From Pseudopedobacter sp965218985 (GTDB lineage: Bacteria > Bacteroidota > Bacteroidia > Sphingobacteriales > Sphingobacteriaceae): DNA of 64,000 nt. A program made the position numbers and the translations under genes. The notes beneath the pieces are model-generated. The model made no database searches, had not been told where the DNA came from, and saw nothing but the letters and a program-made list of their open reading frames with translations. Of this stretch, positions 19,560 through 29,065 are shown in pieces (the stretch's first letter is position 1; the number at the start of each line of letters is the position of its first letter). The DNA lies in the NCBI GenBank assembly GCA_965218985.1, contig CBDCMP010000007.1, positions 1,984,001 through 2,048,000 of the forward strand, read 5' to 3'.

Positions 19560-20318
19560 TTAAAGGAGTTCTTCGTTTTTTTCCTTTCTGCTGGTGTAGA
19601 TGACCAATAAGGTGATTAAAACAGCGGTCACCAAGGTAGCCGGAATGGTTCCCAGATCCAGCCCCCCTTTAGCGACGGATTTGGTCAATAAATCTCCAAA
19701 AGTCGCCCCGAAAGGCCGGGTAAAAATGAAAGCTATCCAAAACAACAGGATCTGGTTCACTCGGGTAAAGTAATGGATCAACACCACCATGGCTATGATT
19801 CCGGCCGTCACCAATGCCCCGTAGCCATAGCTTAAACCTATATTATCGCTTAAAAAATCACCGAAAGCTGTGCCAAGGCTATTCGAAAAAAGAATGGCAA
19901 TCCAGTAAAATACCTCTACACGCAGCTTTTGGATGGGATAAATGCTTAGCTGTCCTTCTCTGCGGTACCAAATGATTAAGGTCATGATCAATGCGGCAAA
20001 CAGGATGGCAGATCCAACCATATATCCCAATCCCAGGGTCCTGTCCATGAAATCGGATATTTCTGTACCAACCGTAGTGGTGCCCACAATGACAAACCAA
20101 TATAAACCCCGATGAAATCGATGTGCTTTTAGCTGAATGACCAGGGCAACGATGAAAACCAGAAAGGTAGAGATCAAACTTACCGCATAGCCCAAGTTCA
20201 ATGTCATGGAAAGCAAATCGCCCAATGTTTCTCCCAAGGTGGTGGCCAATATTTTCATGACCCAGAACAAAATGGTTATCCGGGCGACTTTATTCAAGGT
20301 TTTTATTTCGTTTTCCAT
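19560..20318 (-). CDS. COG4705-type membrane protein with four internal repeats (paralogue)
   Basis: 252 aa, about eight membrane segments, clearly paralogous to the protein at 6300-7061 (shared LNKV, FW..KI.ATT.GET, TLNLG, EVFYWIAILF, RPFGATFGDLLT). The four repeats are TTLGETLGDLLSMTLNLG, TVGTEISDFMDRTLGLG, SLGTAFGDFLSDNIGLS and PFGATFGDLLTKS. It lies 58 bp downstream of a PAP2 phosphatase gene on the same strand, so the two may be cotranscribed. No function is established for the family. Confidence 0.86.
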   Translation of the reverse strand: MENEIKTLNKVARITILFWVMKILATTLGETLGDLLSMTLNLGYAVSLISTFLVFIVALVIQLKAHRFHRGLYWFVIVGTTTVGTEISDFMDRTLGLGYMVGSAILFAALIMTLIIWYRREGQLSIYPIQKLRVEVFYWIAILFSNSLGTAFGDFLSDNIGLSYGYGALVTAGIIAMVVLIHYFTRVNQILLFWIAFIFTRPFGATFGDLLTKSVAKGGLDLGTIPATLVTAVLITLLVIYTSRKEKNEELL

Positions 20319-20376
20319 ATATTATATTTTAAAATTCTGATGATATTTTGAATTACCAGCACACAGCAGGATGAAT

Positions 20377-21051
20377 TTAGACATCAAAAGGTCTATTCTC
20401 TAATTTGACGGGATCCTCAGCAGCCTGAACGTTCAGGTACAACATCAAAAGGAGGCATAAAAAAACAGTACCCAGCAAAAATCCGCCCAACACATCTGTA
20501 AACCAATGAGCTCCTAAATAGATCCTCGAAACAGGCACTGTTAAAATAAGGAATATACAAAATGAAAAGACGATGGACCTCCCTACTTTATGGAGCCACT
20601 TTTTGTGATGAAAAACAAATGCAATGAATCCAAAGAAAACAATATAAAAAGACACATGTCCGCTTGGAAAACTTTGATGATGCGCATCCACAATCACTCT
20701 CACTAAATCTTTTTCAGGTCTTGGTCTGTTAATCAAAATTTTAACTAAATAGGTGATCACGCCAATTAAAAGTGTGGATAAACAATAAAAAGATTCTTTT
20801 TTATTTTTTGAAATGAATAATGCCATTGCAGTTATAAATACAGTAGAAACGGAGGTCCACGTTTGGCCAAACCAACTGATTCCCTTCATCAAAAGATCTA
20901 TGATAGGGTTGTGATGTTCCTGTATTTCCTCAGAAAACTCTAAATCAAGCCATGAAGAAGGGAAAATCAATATTAAAACACTGAGTATTAAAAAGCCAAC
21001 AAAAATGGTGGCTATTATTTGAAGTGCATGTCTTTTTCCGAATGTTCTCAT
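20377..21051 (-). CDS. PAP2-superfamily lipid phosphatase
   Basis: 224 aa, about six membrane segments. All three signature motifs are present: K104-x6-R111-P112, PSGH at 129-132, and S175-R176 with H182 and D186 (SRIYLGAHWFTD). The family dephosphorylates phosphatidic acid, phosphatidylglycerol phosphate or undecaprenyl pyrophosphate on the periplasmic face, and the exact substrate cannot be decided here. It begins a possible two-gene unit with the COG4705 protein. Confidence 0.93.
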   Translation of the reverse strand: MRTFGKRHALQIIATIFVGFLILSVLILIFPSSWLDLEFSEEIQEHHNPIIDLLMKGISWFGQTWTSVSTVFITAMALFISKNKKESFYCLSTLLIGVITYLVKILINRPRPEKDLVRVIVDAHHQSFPSGHVSFYIVFFGFIAFVFHHKKWLHKVGRSIVFSFCIFLILTVPVSRIYLGAHWFTDVLGGFLLGTVFLCLLLMLYLNVQAAEDPVKLENRPFDV

Positions 21052-21201
21052 TTAGAAATTTTGTTTATCATAGTGGTAAGTGGCAAAACTGATACTGATA
21101 GTGCTTTCTCATAAAGTGAATTAAAAAAAGAATTCTGAAGATATTTAGTGGTTATTCATAATCTATACAGAATTTAATCATAACTAGCATTAAAACAATA
21201 T

Positions 21202-22233
21202 ATGATGGGTCGTAAAAAACTAATTTTGCTGATTTTCGCTTTTTTCGCCTCCATGTCCTTGGCTGCATTTTCACAAGATGGCACAGACTTTCACCTATTA
21301 AAGAAGTATGGGATAAAAAGCGATGGTGGCTGGGATTACTTGACTGTCGATACAGATAAAAAGAACGTTTATGTATCACATGGAAATCAGGTCAATATAA
21401 TAAATACCGAAACGGGAGATTCTGTTGGCGTGATAAAAAACACGAGCGGCGTACACGGCATTGTGCTTGTGAAAGATTTGAACAAAGGTTACACCACTAA
21501 TGGCCGGGATAATAGCTGTACTGTTTTTGACCTTAAGAGCAATCAGGAAATCACGAAGATCACTACAGGCACAAACCCAGATGCTGTCTTATATGATGAT
21601 TTCTCAAAAAAAGTTTTTGTTTTCAACGGCAAAAGTGAAGACGCTACGGTGATAGACCCAACAATCGACAAAGTGGTTTCCACCATTTCTTTGGGGGGCA
21701 AACCAGAAGCTGGAGTTTCTAATGGAAATGGTTTGATATTTGTTAATCTGGAAACCACCAATGAAGTTGGGGTCATTGATGCAAACAGCTATGAGGTAAA
21801 AATCAAATACAAGATAAATCAGGGAGATGAACCATCAGGTTTAGCTATTGATAGATTAGCCGATCGACTATTTATAGGCTGCGGAGGCAATCAAACTATG
21901 GTAATGATGGATGCATCGTCAGGAAATAATATCGCACATTTTCCAATAGGAAATTGCGACGGTGTAACCTTTGATCCTATTTACAAAATGATTTATTCTT
22001 CAAATGGTGAAGGGACAATCTCTGTGATTAAAGAAATCAACCCCAACAAGTTTGAACTTGTAAAAAACATCATCACTGAAAAAGGTGCTCGCACCATTGC
22101 CATAGATTTAGGCACTCATCATTTATTCACGTCCACAGCTCTTTCAGAGGCAGCACAATCTACTTTGGAGAACCCCCATCCTCGGCCTAAAATTGTCTCG
22201 GGAACTTTTCATGTTTTGGAAATTGGGGAATAG
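21202..22233 (+). CDS. YncE-like beta-propeller exported protein
   Basis: 343 aa with a signal peptide (about 1-25, LAAFSQDGT). The rest is made of YVTN/YncE-type blades: YLTVDTDKKNVYVSHGNQVNIIN, GVIKNTSGVHGIVLVKDL, EITKITTGTNPDAVLYDD, VSTISLGGKPEAGVSNGNG and KYKINQGDEPSGLAIDRL. Such propellers are periplasmic and their ligands are mostly unknown. The gene appears to stand alone. Confidence 0.9.
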   Translation: MMGRKKLILLIFAFFASMSLAAFSQDGTDFHLLKKYGIKSDGGWDYLTVDTDKKNVYVSHGNQVNIINTETGDSVGVIKNTSGVHGIVLVKDLNKGYTTNGRDNSCTVFDLKSNQEITKITTGTNPDAVLYDDFSKKVFVFNGKSEDATVIDPTIDKVVSTISLGGKPEAGVSNGNGLIFVNLETTNEVGVIDANSYEVKIKYKINQGDEPSGLAIDRLADRLFIGCGGNQTMVMMDASSGNNIAHFPIGNCDGVTFDPIYKMIYSSNGEGTISVIKEINPNKFELVKNIITEKGARTIAIDLGTHHLFTSTALSEAAQSTLENPHPRPKIVSGTFHVLEIGE

Positions 22234-22434
22234 CCTTATTTTAAATTCAAAAAACAAAAGAGATTTTTTCCGTCTGCTTGATTTTAAGGCCAAACAAAGA
22301 ACTGCAACCAACTTCAAGTTCAGATTGATTTTATCGTTTTAAGCTTTGAATCTTCCGAAGTTTATCAGAACTTAGTTGTTATTGAACCTTAAAATAAGGA
22401 TGCTAACCAAACCTGAATGAATCTCCGCTAAGCG

Positions 22435-24300
22435 ATGATTAAACGTATTGTATTCTTCCCAATTATTCTTTTCCTGGTTTTAGTTTCAAAGGCTTATGGG
22501 CAGAATGCTGTTGAAATAAGTGATAAGGTAACCCAACATATCTTTTCTTATGGCGAAATACAATATCTGGAAGATACCTCCGGAAATTTGACTTTAAATG
22601 ATATTTTGAAACCGTCAATCAATTCACATTTCAAAATCAATAAAGTTTACACCCCAAAATCGCATCATTTTCAATCTTCCTACTGGTTCAGAATTAAAAT
22701 AAAACATAACAATTCCTCAGAAAAGAGTTGGATCCTGGAATTTTTTGATCAAACTATAGATGATCTAAAGGTATATGTTCCCGATGAAAAAGGTTACTAT
22801 TCAAAATATACATTTGGTGATCGGTTTAGATTTAAAAAGCGAGAATACAACCACAAGAACTTCACCATTGATTTACAGAATAATTCTAATGTCACTAAAA
22901 CCTATTATTTAAAAGTTAGGTCATCCCAATCCGCAAATGCAATAATCGTACTAAGAGATGTTCATTGGTTTGTTCAATATGCATTAGATGAATATTTGGT
23001 TTTCGGCCTGTTTTATGGAATGGTGGTGGTATTTAGTCTTTATAACCTTCTTATGTATTTCGCTATCAAACAAAAGCAATATTTATATTATGTTTTATAT
23101 AATTTAAGTATTGCTCTGTACGAAATGTGCGTGGATGGCATTGCATTTCAATACCTTTGGCCTAATTCTCCGGCTATAAACCAGTATTCATTTGGGGTTA
23201 GTTTGTTTTTAAGCAGCATTTTCGGGCTTTTATTCGCTGTTAACTTCCTGTATTTAAGGTATAAAGCAATGTTCCTGTATAAACTTGTCCTATTTGTAAT
23301 TGCATTTAGGGTGGTCTATTTTGTGTTTTGCTTTAACAATGATGCGCTTTTTAGCTATAAAATAATTGAAATAATCCCACTATTGACAGCCTATCTATCG
23401 GGTATTTATGTTTATAGAAGAGGTTATAAACCAGCCCGCTTTTTTGTTTTAGGTTATTCGTTTCTTCTAATTGGTTTTTTAATAAAATTGCTGATGTACT
23501 TTAACGTGAGTTGGCTTCCTTATGGGCCAATCACTCATTATAGTTTAAGCTTCTCCTTCGTCGTGGAAATGATTTTTGTATCCTTTGCCATTGGAGACAA
23601 CATCAGGCATTTAAGAAAGAAGAAAGATAAAGTTCAAAAAAGAATGATTATTCAATTGCGGGAGAATGAGAAGCTGAAAGACAATATGAATAGGCAGCTA
23701 AGTTCTTTAGTTGATGAGAGAACCAAAGAAGTAAGTGATAAAGCAAACATCATCACCAGACAAAATGAAGAAATCTCTAGAATGAATACCTTGCTTAAAA
23801 AGGATAATCAGGAACTGCAGGTTAATATCGAGAAAGTGACAAGAGCTAGAGTAATGTCCCAGGATGTTGATTTTGAAGAATTCAGCAAAATCTATCCAGA
23901 TAGAGAGACCTGTTATAAATACCTTTCGGACTTAAAATGGAACACTGGGTATCATTGTCGCAAATGTGGGAACAACCATTATTCAGATGGCCAATTACCT
24001 TATAGTCGCCGATGCACAAAATGTAGGTATGAAGAGTCAGTAATAAACAATACGATATTTCAAAACAGCCGGATTCCTATTAACAAAGCATTTTATATGC
24101 TTTACCTCATCTACTCTACAAAAGGTAAAATATCTTCTCATAAATTATCTGAAATACTATCTATCAGACAGGGAACTTGTTGGTCTTATGGTAGTAAAAT
24201 GAAGAAGCTCTTGGACGAGCGAAAAAAGGAGCTGAAAAACAGTGGTTCAGAAGGGTGGAGCAAAATTGTTTTGGAACAATCTACAGACGTCTTTTCTTAA
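22435..24300 (+). CDS. 7TM-DISM sensor fused to an IS1595-type transposase zinc-ribbon domain
   Basis: 621 aa. A signal peptide (1-22) precedes an extracellular 7TMR-DISMED2 domain (about 40-175, with SSYWFRIKIKHN and WILEFFDQTIDDLKVYVP). Seven membrane segments (about 185-390) follow, with GLFYGMVVVFSLYNLLMYFA typical of 7TMR-DISM_7TM, and then a coiled coil (about 390-475). The C-terminus (485-600) matches the transposase zinc-ribbon N-domain: Cys508-x2-Cys511 and Cys527-x2-Cys530, then SVINNTIFQNSRIPINKAFYM and a helical part TKGKISSHKLSEIL. The DDE nuclease domain is absent. I infer a membrane-bound one-component regulator that senses a sugar and binds DNA. It is followed directly by the polysaccharide utilisation genes. 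Confidence 0.85.
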   Translation: MIKRIVFFPIILFLVLVSKAYGQNAVEISDKVTQHIFSYGEIQYLEDTSGNLTLNDILKPSINSHFKINKVYTPKSHHFQSSYWFRIKIKHNNSSEKSWILEFFDQTIDDLKVYVPDEKGYYSKYTFGDRFRFKKREYNHKNFTIDLQNNSNVTKTYYLKVRSSQSANAIIVLRDVHWFVQYALDEYLVFGLFYGMVVVFSLYNLLMYFAIKQKQYLYYVLYNLSIALYEMCVDGIAFQYLWPNSPAINQYSFGVSLFLSSIFGLLFAVNFLYLRYKAMFLYKLVLFVIAFRVVYFVFCFNNDALFSYKIIEIIPLLTAYLSGIYVYRRGYKPARFFVLGYSFLLIGFLIKLLMYFNVSWLPYGPITHYSLSFSFVVEMIFVSFAIGDNIRHLRKKKDKVQKRMIIQLRENEKLKDNMNRQLSSLVDERTKEVSDKANIITRQNEEISRMNTLLKKDNQELQVNIEKVTRARVMSQDVDFEEFSKIYPDRETCYKYLSDLKWNTGYHCRKCGNNHYSDGQLPYSRRCTKCRYEESVINNTIFQNSRIPINKAFYMLYLIYSTKGKISSHKLSEILSIRQGTCWSYGSKMKKLLDERKKELKNSGSEGWSKIVLEQSTDVFS

Positions 24301-24353
24301 AAACGGCTAGCCGTTTGCCAAAAATATGAAATTTTTGATTTTTAAATCAAAAA
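24301..24353 (+). terminator. Palindrome and AT-rich hairpin after the 7TM-DISM gene
   Basis: AAACGGCTAGCCGTTT (24301-24316) is a perfect 16-bp palindrome starting directly after the stop codon; it can fold as a 6-bp stem with loop CTAG. A second, all-AT hairpin (about 24332-24353, TTTTTGATT/AATCAAAAA) follows. Together they probably end the sensor transcript, so the locus from 24662 should have its own promoter. An operator role for the palindrome cannot be excluded. Confidence 0.5.
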
Positions 24354-24661
24354 AAATCTATTGTGATTAACTCGTGTCACGGCAAAACAAATAATGGCCC
24401 GTTTTCTCTGATAGGGCAACATATACTTGCTTTGAAGTGTTGATGTAAGCGTATCGTTTTTTATATAACTTATTGTCATACAGTTTTTTATATAAATTTT
24501 TTCTTGGTTTATTGCTTTATTCTGTTTTAAATTTACCGTTGCAATTATAAAACCTGAACAAATTCAGTTCAAGATCAATGAATACTATAAAGTTTTGTTT
24601 GAAAAATTGCGCTCCATGAGCTTGACAACTATTAACCATTTATATCACTAAATTTTAAAAA
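24354..24661. other. Leader region before the polysaccharide utilisation locus
   Basis: This AT-rich stretch has no ORF of note. It should hold the promoter of the PL14-like gene. I see no convincing TAnnTTTG/TTTG pair, and no copy of the ACTAAACCGTATTA repeat that lies before susC. Confidence 0.4.
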
Positions 24662-25552
24662 ATGAAAAAAGCGATTTTAATTCCTGTGTTAACATCATGC
24701 ATGGTCTTTTCAATTTTATTGAACGAGGGCTGTAAAAAACAGAATGATCTTGGCTCAGGATCTGAAAAGGTTGAAATTAATGACAAAGTATTAGTAACCA
24801 ACTCCATCAAGAGTGATTTTTCACTAAACTGGAATAGCAGAACCAACGCTACTACTTACACCAGTTCTCAAGCGGCATCAGATTTTGGAAATATTTCGGG
24901 TTGGCAAGATGCCCGCTCTTATATTACCAGTGGGAAAGATGGGACAAATGGATGCAGAGTTACCTTAATCCCTGATCAACTCTCCAGTGCCGGAGGAATG
25001 GTTGCTAACGTTGATATTTCCGATGGTGCGGCTTACGAAATGGATTACGATATCAAATTTCATAGTCAATTTAATTGGAGCAGGGGAGGTAAATGTGGTT
25101 TTGGGTTTAAAGTAGGAGACGGAAACACAGGAGGAGACCCGGGTTGGGACGGAAATGGGGGGAGTTTGAGATTGATGTGGTATTCTCCAAACTCTGATCC
25201 AAATAGGGTGTTTTTTCAACCGTATGTTTACTATAAAGACCAACCTACTCCTTATGGAGACGAGTTTACTCAAAGATATCCATCATCGGGGGCATTACAA
25301 AAAGGTGTTTGGTACCATGTCCACATGTATATTAAAAGCAATACCGGAAGCAGCACTAATGGCCATGCTCAAATCTTGATTAATGGAACTTCCATTTTAG
25401 ATACTGATATCAGGTGGACAACAAATGACAGCAAAAGGTTGATAAAGGAGCTTACCTTTCATACTTTTAGAGGCGGTAGCCAGGATTATTGGAAAGCATC
25501 AACACAAGATTATATCTATTACGATAATTTAGTTGTAAACAAGATCAACTGA
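24662..25552 (+). CDS. PL14-like polysaccharide lyase, lipoprotein
   Basis: 296 aa with a type II signal peptide (lipobox around LNEGC, Cys 24), so probably surface- or periplasm-anchored. The mature part is a jelly roll with features of PL14 (alginate/glucuronan lyase) proteins. These are YEMDYDIKFHSQFNWSRGGKCG, the strand GGSLRLMWYS, KGVWYHVHMYIKSNTG, a short GHAQILINGTS and the end THRGG-like FHTFRGGSQDYWKAS with YIYYDNLVV. The cut would be beta-elimination of a uronic-acid chain. It opens the locus and sits 48 bp before a GH3 gene. Assignment to PL14 rather than PL20 or PL13 is by recalled pattern only. Confidence 0.7.
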   Translation: MKKAILIPVLTSCMVFSILLNEGCKKQNDLGSGSEKVEINDKVLVTNSIKSDFSLNWNSRTNATTYTSSQAASDFGNISGWQDARSYITSGKDGTNGCRVTLIPDQLSSAGGMVANVDISDGAAYEMDYDIKFHSQFNWSRGGKCGFGFKVGDGNTGGDPGWDGNGGSLRLMWYSPNSDPNRVFFQPYVYYKDQPTPYGDEFTQRYPSSGALQKGVWYHVHMYIKSNTGSSTNGHAQILINGTSILDTDIRWTTNDSKRLIKELTFHTFRGGSQDYWKASTQDYIYYDNLVVNKIN

Positions 25553-25600
25553 TAGAAAACGAAATTTCGTTCAATAAAATCAAGTCCATCCCATTATAAA

Positions 25601-27802
25601 ATGCTGAAAAAGACCCTTCCCATCCTATTCATACTGATTAATTTTAAGTGTTTCTTACTAGCGCAGGAAAAAACCGAACAATTAAATAAAGGAATTGAGA
25701 AAAATATCGATTCCCTTATCTCTATGATGACATTGGAAGAGAAAATTGGCCAATTGAATCAATACACTGGTGATAGAGTTGCAACAGGTCCAATACAGGC
25801 CAACACTTCAAAATATCAGGACATTAAGGGAGGCAAGGTGGGTTCGATGTTAAATGTAAGAGGGGCTGAAGACACCAGAAGTGTTCAGGAGGTGGCTATG
25901 CAATCCCGTTTAAAAATACCATTGCTTTTTGGGTTGGATGTCATCCATGGTTATAGAGTCACGTTCCCAATCCCATTGGCTGAAGCAGCAAGTTGGGATT
26001 TAAAAGCGATCGAAAAATCAGCAAGAATTGCGGGCGAAGAAGCGTCTGCAGCAGGAATTCACTGGACATTCGCCCCCATGGTGGATATTTCCCGTGATCC
26101 CCGTTGGGGAAGAGTTATGGAAGGAGCGGGAGAAGATCCATACCTGGGCTCGTTAATTGCCAAAGCAAGAGTGAAGGGTTTTCAGGGTAATGGTTTAGGA
26201 AATGTAAACGCTATAATGGCCTGTGTGAAGCATTTTGCGGCTTATGGTGCTGCAACCGCAGGCCGTGACTACAACACCGTTGATATGAGCGACCGACTTT
26301 TGTGGGAGGTTTATCTTCCACCGTTTAAGGCAGCTTTGGATGCAGGCGCAGCCACTTTCATGAATGCTTTTAATGATTTAAATGGAATTCCAGCCACAGG
26401 GAACAGCTATCTGCAACGTGATATCTTAAAAGGCAAATGGAATTTCAAAGGATTTGTGGTAAGTGATTGGGGTTCAATTGGAGAGATGGTGCAGCATGGC
26501 TTCGCCAAAGATAAATCTCAGGCTACACAGTTGGCTATAACGGCTGGTAGTGACATGGATATGGAGAGTAAAAGTTATATCGCTCATTTGGGTGATTTAG
26601 TGAAAGATAAAAAGGTGGATATTTCCCTGGTAGATGATGCCGTTAGAAGGGTTTTAAGAAAGAAATTTGAATTAGGCCTTTTTGACGATCCCTATAAATT
26701 TAGTGATGAACATTGTGAAAAGGAAGTTTTGAATTCCACTGAAAATAGAAAAGCAGAATTAGACGTGGCACAAAGAAGCATAGTTTTACTGAAAAACGAA
26801 AACAAACTTTTGCCCTTATCAAAAAGCTTAAAAACAATTGCAGTTATTGGGCCTTTGGGGAAGTCTGAGATTGATATGAAAGGATTTTGGTCGGTCTCTT
26901 GGAATGAAGACCATTTGGTTTCTTTGTACGAAGGGCTCCAAAACAAGCTCAAAGGCTCCACAAAGTTGTTGTACGCAAAAGGTTGCGAAATTGAAGGGGA
27001 TTCAAAAAACGGGTTTGCAGAAGCCATCGCCACTGCTAAACAAGCAGAGGTAATTATTATGGCGGTTGGCGAGTCGTTTGATATGAGTGGCGAAGGAAAA
27101 AGCAGGGCGAATATTCATATTCCCGGAGTGCAGGAGGACTTAATTAAGGCCATGAAAGCTACCGGAAAACCTGTCGTGGTTTTAGTAATGGCCGGGCGAC
27201 CTTTGGTTTTTGACTGGACAGCAGATAATGCCAATTCCATACTCTATACGTGGTGGTTAGGCAGTGAGGCAGGAAACGCAATGGCAAATGTTTTATTTGG
27301 CGATTATAATCCGGCAGGGAAACTACCCATGAGTTTCCCAAGAACCGAAGGTCAGATTCCTCTATTTTATAATTATAAAAGTACAGGCCGCCCACCTCTT
27401 AACGATAATGATAAAAAATACCGTTCGGTTTATTTAGATATATCCAATACTCCAAAATATGCGTTTGGATATGGATTGAGTTACACCAATTTCATCTTAA
27501 AAGATTTGAAGCTAAACAAGCCAAAAATGTCACAAAAAGACACCATACAGGTAAGTTTAGTTCTTAAAAACACAGGGAAATATGCAGGTGTCACTCGTCC
27601 GGTTAAAGAACTTAAAGGTTTTCAGAAAGTGTATTTGAAACCTGGTGAAAGCAGGAAAATAGTTTTTAGCATTGATAAAGAGAAGCTGAGTTTCTATGAT
27701 CAACAAATGAATTGGATAGCCGAACCTGGCGAATTTAAATTGATGATTGGAAACTCGTCAGATAATATCCAGCTTCAGCAAAAATTTGAATTGCTGGATT
27801 AA
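25601..27802 (+). CDS. GH3 family beta-glycosidase (BglX-like)
   Basis: 733 aa with a signal peptide. The opening DSLISMMTLEEKIGQLNQYTG and the KHFAAYGA catalytic-face motif are those of GH3. The nucleophile is D289 in VVSDWGS. Domain order is the N-terminal TIM barrel, the alpha/beta sandwich (IVLLKNENKLLPL, then MAVGESFDMSGEGKSR) and a C-terminal fibronectin-III-like domain. Periplasmic GH3 enzymes of this length release terminal beta-glucosyl or related residues. In this locus it may finish oligosaccharides made by the lyases. Confidence 0.95.
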   Translation: MLKKTLPILFILINFKCFLLAQEKTEQLNKGIEKNIDSLISMMTLEEKIGQLNQYTGDRVATGPIQANTSKYQDIKGGKVGSMLNVRGAEDTRSVQEVAMQSRLKIPLLFGLDVIHGYRVTFPIPLAEAASWDLKAIEKSARIAGEEASAAGIHWTFAPMVDISRDPRWGRVMEGAGEDPYLGSLIAKARVKGFQGNGLGNVNAIMACVKHFAAYGAATAGRDYNTVDMSDRLLWEVYLPPFKAALDAGAATFMNAFNDLNGIPATGNSYLQRDILKGKWNFKGFVVSDWGSIGEMVQHGFAKDKSQATQLAITAGSDMDMESKSYIAHLGDLVKDKKVDISLVDDAVRRVLRKKFELGLFDDPYKFSDEHCEKEVLNSTENRKAELDVAQRSIVLLKNENKLLPLSKSLKTIAVIGPLGKSEIDMKGFWSVSWNEDHLVSLYEGLQNKLKGSTKLLYAKGCEIEGDSKNGFAEAIATAKQAEVIIMAVGESFDMSGEGKSRANIHIPGVQEDLIKAMKATGKPVVVLVMAGRPLVFDWTADNANSILYTWWLGSEAGNAMANVLFGDYNPAGKLPMSFPRTEGQIPLFYNYKSTGRPPLNDNDKKYRSVYLDISNTPKYAFGYGLSYTNFILKDLKLNKPKMSQKDTIQVSLVLKNTGKYAGVTRPVKELKGFQKVYLKPGESRKIVFSIDKEKLSFYDQQMNWIAEPGEFKLMIGNSSDNIQLQQKFELLD

Positions 27803-27886
27803 CCTTTTATCAAAATAGTGGAAAAGAAGAAAATTGGAACACTGATTTGTTGTTTGAATAGGAGCGTTTGCATCTAAATGAAATAA

Positions 27887-29062
27887 ATGATGAGGAAAAG
27901 AAAGATAATCTCAGGTTTGATTTTAGCAATGACTGTCTTTAGCGGAGGATGTATTGCACAAACTTATGATAAGAAGGCAGAAAGTGTATTAAAAAAGCAG
28001 GTTTTAAAGGAAGCTGAATGGGCGATGAAACAAAGGCCTATCACAGTAACTGCTGAACATTCACCAAGAAGTGCGGGTGGTATTCATGATTTTTATTCGG
28101 AAGGAGATTATTGGTGGCCGGACACTGAGAATCCTGCAGGTCCGTATCTTCAAAAAGATGGTCAAACCAACCCTGATAATTTTGTGGCTCATAGACATGC
28201 AATGATAAGGTTCAGTCAAATTATTGGCTCTCTGGCTTCCGCATATAAAATTACCGGGGATGAAAAATATGTGAAAAAAGCCATCACTCAATTAAAAGCT
28301 TGGTTTATTGATTCTGCCACCTACATGAAACCTAATTTATTGTATTCACAAGCCATAAAAGGACGTTTTATAGGTAGAGGAATTGGAGTGATAGACGCCA
28401 TTCAGCTGATGGAGGTTTCGCAGGGAGTCAGGGTAATGGAAAACTCTCCATCAATGGGAAAACAGATGCTTTTAGAAATTAAAGATTGGTTTTCTAAATA
28501 TCTGGAATGGGTGACTACCCATAAATATGGAACAGATGAAATGAATGCAGAAAACAATCACGGAACTTGCTGGGTGATGCAGGTGGCTGCATTTTCAAAA
28601 TTAACTGGCAATGAAAAGCTGATTAAATTCTGTAGAGACAGGTATAGAAATGTGTTATTACCTAAGCAGATGGCTCCTGATGGAAGTTTTCCGCTAGAGC
28701 TAAAGCGAACAAAACCTTATGGCTACTCTTTATTTAACCTGGATGCCATGACGATGATTTGCCAGATTTTAAGTGATGAGCATGATGATTTATTTAAGTT
28801 CCAAACTCCTGAAGGTTTATCCATTAAGAACGGAATTGCTTTTCTAGCCCCTTATATTTGGGATAAATCAAAATGGCCTTACCGAAAAGATATAATGTAT
28901 TGGGAGGAGTGGCCTGTTGCGCAACCTTCACTGATTTTTGGTGCAAGTGCTTTTCAAAATGAAGAATGGTTTCAAATCTGGAAAAGCTTGGATCATCAGC
29001 CAAAAAATGCCGAAGTGATCAGAAATCTCCCGGTGCGACATCCCTTGATTTGGTTTAATTAA
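27887..29062 (+). CDS. Alginate-lyase-fold polysaccharide lyase (PL38-like)
   Basis: 391 aa with a signal peptide ending near CIAQ. It matches the Alginate_lyase (alpha/alpha toroid) family: DYWWPD at 74-79, the repeated motif RHAMIRFSQIIGSLASAY, YSQAIKGRFIGRGIGVIDAIQL, and the pair N224-H225 in AENNHGTCW. That pair corresponds to the Asn-His pair used in beta-elimination by PL5 relatives. PL38 enzymes of this family are reported on glucuronan and polymannuronate. The substrate here is inferred. It is 85 bp after GH3 and 3 bp before the pseudogene. Confidence 0.82.
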   Translation: MMRKRKIISGLILAMTVFSGGCIAQTYDKKAESVLKKQVLKEAEWAMKQRPITVTAEHSPRSAGGIHDFYSEGDYWWPDTENPAGPYLQKDGQTNPDNFVAHRHAMIRFSQIIGSLASAYKITGDEKYVKKAITQLKAWFIDSATYMKPNLLYSQAIKGRFIGRGIGVIDAIQLMEVSQGVRVMENSPSMGKQMLLEIKDWFSKYLEWVTTHKYGTDEMNAENNHGTCWVMQVAAFSKLTGNEKLIKFCRDRYRNVLLPKQMAPDGSFPLELKRTKPYGYSLFNLDAMTMICQILSDEHDDLFKFQTPEGLSIKNGIAFLAPYIWDKSKWPYRKDIMYWEEWPVAQPSLIFGASAFQNEEWFQIWKSLDHQPKNAEVIRNLPVRHPLIWFN

Positions 29063-29065
29063 CTC

